From Adiantum capillus-veneris (taxonomy: Eukaryota > Streptophyta > Polypodiopsida > Polypodiales > Pteridaceae), in contig CM043963.1 in NCBI GenBank assembly GCA_014529385.2, positions 75,776,412-75,840,411 on the forward strand: DNA of 64,000 nt, read 5' to 3'. The notes beneath the pieces are model-generated. The model had not been told where the DNA came from. It saw nothing but the letters and a program-made list of their open reading frames with translations, and made no database searches. Of this stretch, positions 56,407 through 64,000 are shown one piece after another (position 1 is the stretch's first letter; every line of letters begins with the position of its first letter). Both the position numbers and the translations under genes were made by a program.

Positions 56407-57427
56407 TCTAAAATTGCGGTCTCTTGCCTGTGAGTATGTTTCCTAGTGTCGGGCGTGTTGCTGCCTCCTCTTTGATTTCATGCCCTACCTTGGTGAAGTT
56501 GATTGTCTATATTGATCCACCGCACAAGGTCTCACAAACAGTACCTACCCAGAAAGTGGTCTGGGTAATGTAATTTTTTTAAAAGAAAAGGCTGTAATTT
56601 TGTACGAGGAGCTGGAAATGACCGTGTTCTTTGGGACATGGTAATTGACCTGCTAGTAAACCAGCAGCATTTTGATGCTAATGCTTGAAATCAGCACGTT
56701 ATATTCAGGAGTTCCTATATTAATCAGATTAAGTTTTTGGCATGTATATTTTATATGTTTAGTAGCCCTAGTTCTTTCGCCGAAATGAAGTAAGCAAGGT
56801 GAAGAATCACATGGGCATTCTAAAACAAGAAAAGAACCCATTGTGGCCCATTGATTATGAGAGGTGCCTGTTAGAATCCAAAATTACACACATGAAGAAT
56901 GTACGGTGCTGTAAGGCATGTTTTAGCAGGCCAAAAAAGCACTTAGTTTGTTTATTATTAGTTTTGTTTTATGAGATTATTTTATCTTCTTTTCCTTCAT
57001 GAACAAGGGACCCTTTTCTAACTAGTTCTCAATCATTTTTCAATAACAAGGGGCCCATTACATATGTGAGACGTATATATTTGTGTTGTGTGCATGGATT
57101 AGAATATTCCGAAATGCAAGCAATACAAGTAATGAATCAAAAAATGGAATCAGATATTAGTGTTAAACCTTAGCTTTCCATGCCATATAATGATAGGGCT
57201 TGTGGAAGATTGGGCTGTCATCTTGGCATGCAAAACCATACTTTGGATTCCAATTTTGTAGGAAGAGGCCTGTGTTCTGTTCTCATTGCTAGACTTTCGG
57301 CCTCTTGTTTACTTATGAAGGTTGTAGGTGGGACCACATAACTACAAAGTGGATTCAAGTGTGCGCTTTTTCGGGTTCTTTTTTGAAAAGATGTTTCTAT
57401 GCAAACTCTAGAATAGAAACTTGTGTT
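56407..57427 (+). other. 3' flank and probable 3' UTR of the SGT-like gene
   Basis: AT-rich, no ORF of substance. Polyadenylation site not determined. Confidence 0.5.
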
Positions 57428-57605
57428 GGTCATGTACAATGATCCTATCTAAAATCACAGGTTTTTGTATTGCACCTGATTTAGCACGATATCTCGTTCA
57501 ATAGGCTTTAAAAAAAAAAAAAAAAAAACTATGTTGAACCTCGATAGTGATTCTTTATTATGCTTGCAGGTGGTCATTCACAATGACTCTATCTGAAATC
57601 ACAGG
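57428..57605 (+). repeat. Short direct repeat around an A20 run
   Basis: GGTCATGTACAATGATCC... (57428-57461) recurs as GGTCATTCACAATGACTC... (57571-57605), 143 bp apart. A run of about 20 A lies between them (about 57509-57528). It could mark an old retroposed insertion. Confidence 0.6.
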
Positions 57606-59289
57606 GTATATGATTGCGTGACACGCCCTCATAATGAATAAAACCATTCACTGATCATTATTTTTGGATTTGGGGATCCAGGACACGAGTTGTCGCAGGT
57701 AGACAAGCGCGACTCAAATGTCCAAGAGTCCCTCAAGTAGCTCAATTGTTGATGTGTGGTTGTAACCTATATTCCATTGTAGGGTATGGCCTATGTGATA
57801 ATTTGTAGTCGTCAAAGATAAAGATAAAGGTAAAGCCTATGTGGATCATTTCTTTGAAGACAAAAGATTGTGTGCCCCAAATGGGGTTTAGGAAAGTTTA
57901 GCATTTTTGAAAATTTGCAAATTTCTTTTAGTAATTTTCGTCTGCATCATTACAAGTACGAAATTTGGCCGTCTTGGTTAATAAGCCTATCATTTTCTTG
58001 TGGTATGATTGAAAAAGTCTAATGCTCGAACATGAATTGTTTTATTTTTGTTTTTGAAAGTGCTTGAACATGGCCGAGTGTGTTGGCAATCGGGATGGAT
58101 GATACTTGTTGTGTTTGGATGCTCCACCTCAAGAACAGTTTCATATTTAATAGGTGCTTTCTTGTTAAGTGTTTCTTGTGTACACTTCAACCTTTTATCT
58201 TTTATTGTGTTTCTTCAACCTATTAGCGGTGCTTTCTTGCAATCTGTGTCTTGTTTACACTTCAACCTATTGGAACCATCATGATGTAATTTACTACATT
58301 ATGATGGTATCAATTGTGGATGCTTCATTTCTTTCAAGTGTAGTGAATTAGGACACCAAATGGAGATACATCTTCGTCAACAATGGGAGTATTAAGGGTG
58401 CACACCTTGTCATTAAATGGTACATCAATTCTAGGAGGGATCATTTGTTGAGGATAATCGGCGATGTGTCTCTCATGCATTGTTATGGATATGTGAATGG
58501 TTAACGCATTGTGGTCTTCTTTGATTCTGGTAGTATGCATGATGTGATTAGCGACTCTCGTGACGAGCGCACGTCTAGAAGCTCGACCCATTGATCCCAT
58601 TAAGGCCTCTAGTTTTGCTCTTGGCATGCACTCTTCGTTTACGCATTAATATCATAATGTGATCGTGTCCATTCAAAATGTCCGTTTTTTTTGAAAGTTT
58701 GTGATTTCTCCTCTCATGATACAATGTGATTTTATCATTTTTGGCCTTGAACCCATCAATCTTGCCATTCAGATGGGTTAACCCTTCACCAATGCACTAG
58801 CCATGCCTCAAATTTCAAGGGTGACTACTTTTATTTTGAAGGCGATAAAGGAAATCTTGTTTTCTTATACACAAATTGGTAAGGCATACGACTATTTTTT
58901 TCAAATTTCTTACAGTTCTTTTGAGAGTAGAGTTTTTCTAGCTCTTCTTTAGAAGGGGAAAACCCCTTGGAAGGCTATTGCAGCCTTCTAATTTTACGCA
59001 TGTCATTCGAATTTGTGTTGTCAATTTGGGTGCGGAAGCTTATGGTGGAAGAGGACATTGGAAGGAAATGCACAGAAACAAACCCAACCTAGGCTACCTA
59101 GGAAAGACTATAGGTCACAAGTAGGTGCTCCTCCGTTTGATTGCATAAATGACGGGTACTTACATAGAATGTAGTATACTCTAATGACTCTACGGTTTAA
59201 AAACTACTTTATTCTTTTCAAGAGATTCCTATTGTCTTGTATTTTGTAAGGCTAAGATTAACAACATTTCAAAATGCCACATCAGCTTG

Positions 59290-59335
<46 letters not shown>

Positions 59336-60090
59336 ACATGATTCGAAAGAGAGATGAAGGTGTCACAACTGCTAAGTTTAATCAAATATCCAACTCGGAG
59401 ACGATAATTTTGTGTTAGGATTTCAAGGGTAACCTGAAATGTCTAATGATAGGCACGTGCGCCTTATGCGGAAGGGCAAAATTTACACTTTCCCTTCCAA
59501 TGAATAACGTTAAAAAAATTTACCCACCCACATTAAAATACCAAAAAAAAAATTACTATGCAAGGTAAAACTCCTTTTAAGTTTTGGCAATACATTAATA
59601 TTTCATTTATGTCATGTTCTTCTATGCATTGAAAATTTGAGACATGTTTTTTTATATACCTTTGATAAAATCAAGCATTTAAACATTGTCAGACCATGGT
59701 CATGCATGCTCCACAACTTGAGCACTTCACATCTATCCATTCACATCGGCTTTGGCCACCTCTCATCACTTGCCTTTCGTCTAGAATTTGCAAATCACTT
59801 TGACCTTCAAATCACCATAACCTGCAATCCATAGCTTCGTTTGAGGAGCCGTTTGGACCGGCTCGTACATCACTTTGAACACTATATTCCAAAGAAAAAA
59901 TCATGGTACTTTGGACATATAAACCTGCCCTTCCCAATTGGACCATCTTGGATTCCTTTTGGCCTTAAATAACCCATCAAGCATACATCCCACCTATCAC
60001 CTGCCATGCCAGGACCTTCATACCTCTTTAGCTCTTTGCCCTGCACATGTAAACACCTATAGCATTGCATAGTACATTTTGGAGCTCTGA
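57606..60090. other. Intergenic, no gene recognised
   Basis: AT-rich sequence without a supported gene. It contains an imperfect tandem repeat at about 58150-58270 (GGTGCTTTCTTG...CACTTCAACC, two copies) and a GA microsatellite at 59291-59332. The open frames present are short and lack recognisable motifs. Confidence 0.6.
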
Positions 60091-60099
60091 ACAACTTTG

Positions 60100-60975
60100 G
60101 ATGCACCAAACATGCAGGTGCACGTCCTGTAGCGGAGTGTCTTACCGGCACGTGGCGAGAGAGAAGAGAGGAGAGGAGAGAAAGAAGAATAACACATACA
60201 ATGGGTGCAATCTCCTCCCGTGCAAGAGAGCATTTTTCTCTTGCATATATCTATTTATAGATTTCTTGAATGCTCAAAATGAATACATATTGGCCGATCA
60301 GACATAAATGGCTATAGCTCATAAAGAGCACTTAAATAATGAAATGTTTAAAAATGTGATATCCTTGCGCATAGTCCTTAGCTTTTGTCACATTTAATCT
60401 ACAAGAAATACGTGATTTTTCACTTAAATAATCTCGGCAATCCATAAATGTGATATCCTTTCGTATAGCCCTTAGCTTTTGCCACCCGTGTTCTGATACC
60501 ATTGCTACAGACAAAAGCACAGAGAGCCCTACATAATAACAAAAATAACATACTGCAAGCTATAAAACGACAGATCCACATACTTGGAAAATCCCACAAG
60601 CGCGTAATCAAGCTATACACAAACAAAGAGAGTAAGAGTGCGAGAGAAAAAGAGAAATGACATGCAGGTCCACCTCCTAGAGTGGAGTGCTACATCGGCA
60701 CAACGAGGGAAAAGAGGAGAGGGAAAAAGAATTAACACAGACACTAGTGGACTTTCCCCCCATGTAAGAGTGAGCATTTTTCTTGTGCACGTATTTATTC
60801 ATAAATTTCTTGAATGCTCAAAATGAATACATATTGGTCGACCGGATATAAATGACCATAGCCATAAAGAGCACTTAAATAATGAAATGTCCATAAATGT
60901 GATATTCTTTCACATAGATCTGAGCTTTTTTCACCTGTAATTTACAAGAAATAAGTGATTTTCTATTTCCATTAC
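60100..60975 (-). mobile_element. LTR or TRIM-like remnant with direct repeats
   Basis: 60112-60420 and 60663-60965 are diverged direct repeats (shared words such as TTTCTTGAATGCTCAAAATG and AAAGAGCACTTAAATAATGA). Between them, at about 60490-60503, the plus strand reads TTCTGATACCATTG, the antisense of an initiator-Met primer site. TGCTACAGACAAAAGCAC at 60504 is then a candidate LTR end. The very short interior suggests a miniature LTR element or a collapsed remnant. Boundaries are not exact. Confidence 0.45.
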
Positions 60976-61067
60976 AACTAATTGAGGACAGTCTCTAATT
61001 AGATGGCCTTGCTTGAGACGGTGAAAACAAGCGTTGGGTAAATTCTTATACACTACTTTTTGAACAT

Positions 61068-61411
61068 GAAGCACATGGCCCTAATGATCTTTGAGTTGTA
61101 CGCTCTCTCTGAGAAGGGCATCAATGTCAACTTTAATAAGTAGCTGAGGATCCACTTGGGGTTGGTTCCATTAGTAGGCTTATGTCTTAAAACTTTACCC
61201 AACTGAGCACCAATTTGTTTGAGCCAGGGGAAAAATTTGTTTGAAGCACATGGCCCATCTGATCTTTGAGTTGTACGCTCTCTCTGAGAAGGGCATCAAT
61301 GTCAACTTTAATAAGTAGTCGAGGATCCCACTTGGGGTTGGTTCCATTAGTAGGCTTATATCTTAAAACTTTACCCAACTGAGCACCAATTTGTTTGAGC
61401 CAGGGGAAAAA
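61068..61411. repeat. 175-bp tandem duplication
   Basis: GAAGCACATGGCCC starts at 61068 and again at 61243. The copies run on with few differences through GAGCCAGGGGAAAAAT. The second copy is the 3' part of the antisense ORF 61507-61187. Confidence 0.9.
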
Positions 61412-61507
61412 TTCAATTGGATCGTCTGGGAAGTCTACCGAGACAAGGACCTTAGAGGATTTTTTGCCTTTAGGATCAAATCCTTTATGCCGTTTAGAGA
61501 CAGACAT
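61187..61507 (-). CDS. Unrecognised 106-codon ORF
   Basis: Starts MSVSKRHKGFDPKGKKSSK, then VSVDFPDDPIEFFPWLKQIG and KVDIDALLRESVQLKDQMGH. I do not recognise a family. Its 3' half is built on the tandem duplication, so the real end may be elsewhere. No neighbouring genes help. It may be a degraded element ORF. Confidence 0.3.
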   Translation of the reverse strand: MSVSKRHKGFDPKGKKSSKVLVSVDFPDDPIEFFPWLKQIGAQLGKVLRYKPTNGTNPKWDPRLLIKVDIDALLRESVQLKDQMGHVLQTNFSPGSNKLVLSWVKF

Positions 61508-61619
61508 TGGAGTGTTCCTAATTAACCACCACCCTGTGCTAATTACTTGCAGAGCGCTGTCAAAATCGTTAAAAAAATAGTTAGTAGTTATTAGGAAGAT
61601 ATTTAACTTGAGTGGAGAA

Positions 61620-62333
61620 CAAATTCTTGGCCTCCCATTCTTGGGAAATCAATGCTTAAGCACTTCAATTGGACTTAATTCCATGACAAAGGCCAATGAC
61701 TACTCTCTCCTATAGATACTTGAAAAAACTATTAAGCTCAACAATACCAAGAATCACTTCACCTTTCCCATCACTTTGTCTCTAAGGGTTGTCATTTGCA
61801 ACCTCTTCAAGACTTTCCTCAGAATTGTTTGCAGAACATTCTTTGTTTACCTCTTCTTAAGTTGCAGGTTTGGGCTCTCTCAACATTGGAGCTAGTGTTT
61901 TGCATGTTAGAGTTACCTTGGTTAATTTCAGAGTCTTTATTAGGGTTTTCAATATTTTTCTAGACATTTGAAATGACTGCATATTGATCACTGAGCATAG
62001 GAGGATTAGGAATTACATGAATCGGTCTCTGAATAGTATAAGTGTGAGCTACCTCATTGAAGCCATGTACTGCAAGGTGAGGTGAAAGAGTTGAGAATGT
62101 CATGCTGGAATCGCTATTGTATGATGGGGAAAATATTTTCCATGGGGTTGTTTTAAACCGCATGAGCGTACGATATAGGATCTTGAGATAAAATTCTTAG
62201 TGCAGGCCAAGTCCTCCTAAGACAAAGTTGTGGAGGAGTTGAAGGAACATGAGTGACGTTCCAAGAACATTGTTATTCTTGGAATCTCCGAAGAGAAGTT
62301 AGAGACGCCTCCTTCTCTTGCCATTGTTCTCGG

Positions 62334-62335
<2 letters not shown>
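61620..62335. other. Intergenic, nothing recognised
   Basis: No motif, repeat or long frame with support. Confidence 0.6.
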
Positions 62336-62372
<37 letters not shown>

Positions 62373-62385
62373 AGGGAGGGAGAGA
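62336..62385 (+). repeat. GA / GGGA microsatellite
   Basis: GA tract passing into GGGA units. Confidence 0.95.
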
Positions 62386-62593
62386 TATCTTGATTTTCCA
62401 CCTTGGGAACTTGAGAGAGTGTGTGAGAGGAGAAAGATAGCAAAAATCCCTATGAGCCCCTCCATATATTATGTGCATGTGTGCAACTAGTCTTCAATTA
62501 GAATGCTTAACACTTGACCAATGAGGTGGAAACACCCCATAATGCAACTCATGCTTATCCTACACTTGTCCTAGCTTGTTTTGCATGAAGAAC

Positions 62594-62594
<1 letters not shown>

Positions 62595-62631
<37 letters not shown>
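62595..62631 (+). repeat. Homopolymer of about 37 C
   Basis: Uninterrupted C run, very rare in plant DNA. The length may reflect polymerase slippage or an assembly problem. Confidence 0.9.
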
Positions 62632-62634
<3 letters not shown>

Positions 62635-63375
62635 TTCTCTTGGACCCTTCTTTGTAAGTGTAGACACCATACATACTTGTTAAGTTCACTCAAAGCTAGT
62701 ATGTGCTAGTTTGGACACGTGGCCTAGCCAAGTTTAGTAAACAAAGACTAAAGAAATTACTAAATGAGAAAAGGCTGATCTAACCTTATTATTTAGCTTT
62801 TCCCCTTCATGTATTCAAAACCATAAACTTACTATTGTATAAATTAGCTCTGGTGCAAGACCTTTGCACAAACCTTAGAGGCTTATGAAGCTGACCCAAG
62901 GCTACAACCTACTTGCTAATTTAGGACCTGGTAAATTAGGATAAAATTTGGTAAAAATAAAAATCATCCTTTGGGATTTAAAAATTTCACCCCTATGCAA
63001 AACCTTAGTATAATGCTTTGGAGGTGCTGTCAAATTGCTTCCAAAACCTGCTAAATTTATACATACTAAATTTATACAATTTGTACTTGGAGTTTAGAGA
63101 GTTATTCTAATGACTTGAGCTTAGCACAATCACTTTTTGTTTTTAGACTCCTATAATTGCTCTCGCTCATCTCCTTTGTCATGGACCTTTGATCAAAGCT
63201 ACCTGGGATACATTTATCCTTCCTTGACTTGTACCTATGATTGAGATAACTAGTAAGCAATTACCCTTGCTCTTTTATGGACATTTTCCCTTTTGTTCCC
63301 AAGCCTTTGTTAAGTATGGAGCGTGATTTACTCCTTGTAATTTTTTGTATTATAAACACACATTTGTAAGGGCCC
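62632..63375. other. Intergenic or copia leader, nothing recognised
   Basis: AT-rich, no supported ORF. It may include untranslated sequence of the copia fragment that follows. Confidence 0.5.
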
Positions 63376-63395
63376 CGTTATGAGGACAAGCCATC

Positions 63396-64000
63396 GTGCC
63401 TGAAGAAAAATACTGGCTGGAACAAAATTTTCACGGCCAGTCTCGAGCAAATTCCGAAATAGTAGATTCCAGGGCTTCATTCCATGCAACACCACACAAG
63501 CAACATTTCCAAGATTACACCAAAGGTAATTTTTGGTATGTATACTTGGGAGATAATGAAGCTTGTGAAATTGTTGGCAAAGATACAGTTTGTGTCAAAA
63601 CTGCTAACAGAAATGAATGGAAGCTTAAAGATGCTAGGCGTGTTCCTTCTCTTCGCAAGAGTTTGATCTCTACATGACAATTGGACGATGAAGGTCACAA
63701 CATTGGATTTGGAAACAAACGGTGGAAGATCTCAAAGGGATCTTTGGTGGTTGCCAAAGGAGAAAAGGTTAGTACACTTTACTTGTGTACTGTCAGCTTG
63801 CAATCTTCAGCTTGTGCAACAACTACAGAAGTCAACAGTGCGGTGTGGCACTATCGGCTTGGGCATATGAGTGCCAAAGGAATGCAAATCCTTTAAACAA
63901 AGAAGCTTCTACCATGTTTGAAAGAAGTGGACTTAGAGTTCTGAGAAGATTGTGTTTATGGTAAACAAAAGAGGGTAAAATTTCAAAAATCACGAAATAA
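63396..64000 (+). pseudogene. Ty1/copia fragment: protease and integrase zinc domain, runs off the edge
   Basis: EIVDSRASFHATPHKQHF is a copia protease site in which DSGAS has become DSRAS. Then FWYVYLGDNEACEIVG, VPSLRKSLIST-stop-QLDDEGHNIGFGNKRW and the integrase zinc region VWHYRLGHMSAKGMQIL-stop, ending ...DCVYGKQKRVKF. It has at least three stops. Parallel to residues 310-490 of the copia at 20.4-24.5 kb but clearly diverged. It begins abruptly near 63380; no gag or LTR is seen to its left. Confidence 0.88.

Noticed and set aside
61187-61507. Endogenous pararetrovirus fragment
   Set aside because: No movement, coat, protease or RT motif can be seen, so the claim cannot be supported.

Overview
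The window is nuclear DNA of a land plant with a large, repeat-rich genome. The evidence is spliced host exons, chromodomain Ty3/gypsy elements, an initiator-Met tRNA primer site in several LTR elements, telo-box-like AAACCCTAA motifs, a hAT transposon and long GA microsatellites. The species cannot be fixed from the sequence; a fern or other large-genome plant is a guess only.

Host gene. One host gene can be reconstructed on the + strand. It encodes a small glutamine-rich TPR co-chaperone (SGT/SGTA-like). Five exons lie at 8255-8315, 8393-8492, 8596-8759, 8830-8876 and 8966-9061, separated by introns of only 70-103 bp. The terminal exon is 56077-56406. All splice phases agree. The last intron would therefore be 9062-56076, about 47.0 kb. 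Bases 1-8254 would be the end of another TE-filled intron, because the N-terminal exons lie to the left of the window.

Contents of the 47-kb intron. Most of it is one hAT transposon (10147-49524, about 3.4 kb before insertions). It is cut into BED-finger, catalytic-core and dimerisation-domain segments that rejoin exactly when the insertions are removed. Insertion 1 is a stack: solo LTR A1 (11244-34457, TSD TATCC) contains gypsy element B (11371-33112, TSD TAGGA/TCGGA). B's 3' LTR contains gypsy element A2 (12525-26250, TSD CCGAC). A2's 5' LTR contains a young copia element (20056-25348, TSD TGCCT, LTRs with one visible mismatch in 280 bp). Insertion 2 is gypsy element D (35239-48025, TSD ATGAG/ATCAG). 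D contains gypsy C3 (36504-42302), solo LTR C4 (46978-47476) and an internal 2.2-kb inversion. A LINE ORF1-like fragment lies left of the hAT. To its right are C-family gypsy debris and a degenerate LINE (51789-55580).

Left flank (1-8254). This holds gypsy fragments C1(+), C2(-) and E(+), a solo LTR (1673-2894, TSD TCTTT) inside C1, an antisense LINE endonuclease fragment and GA tracts.

Right flank (56407-64000). This is sparse. It has short direct repeats, an LTR-like remnant near 60.1-61.0 kb, a 175-bp tandem duplication, a 37-bp C tract and a partial copia element running off the right edge. Almost all TE coding sequence is broken by stops and frameshifts. The copia at 20.4-24.5 kb is the exception, with one visible frameshift.
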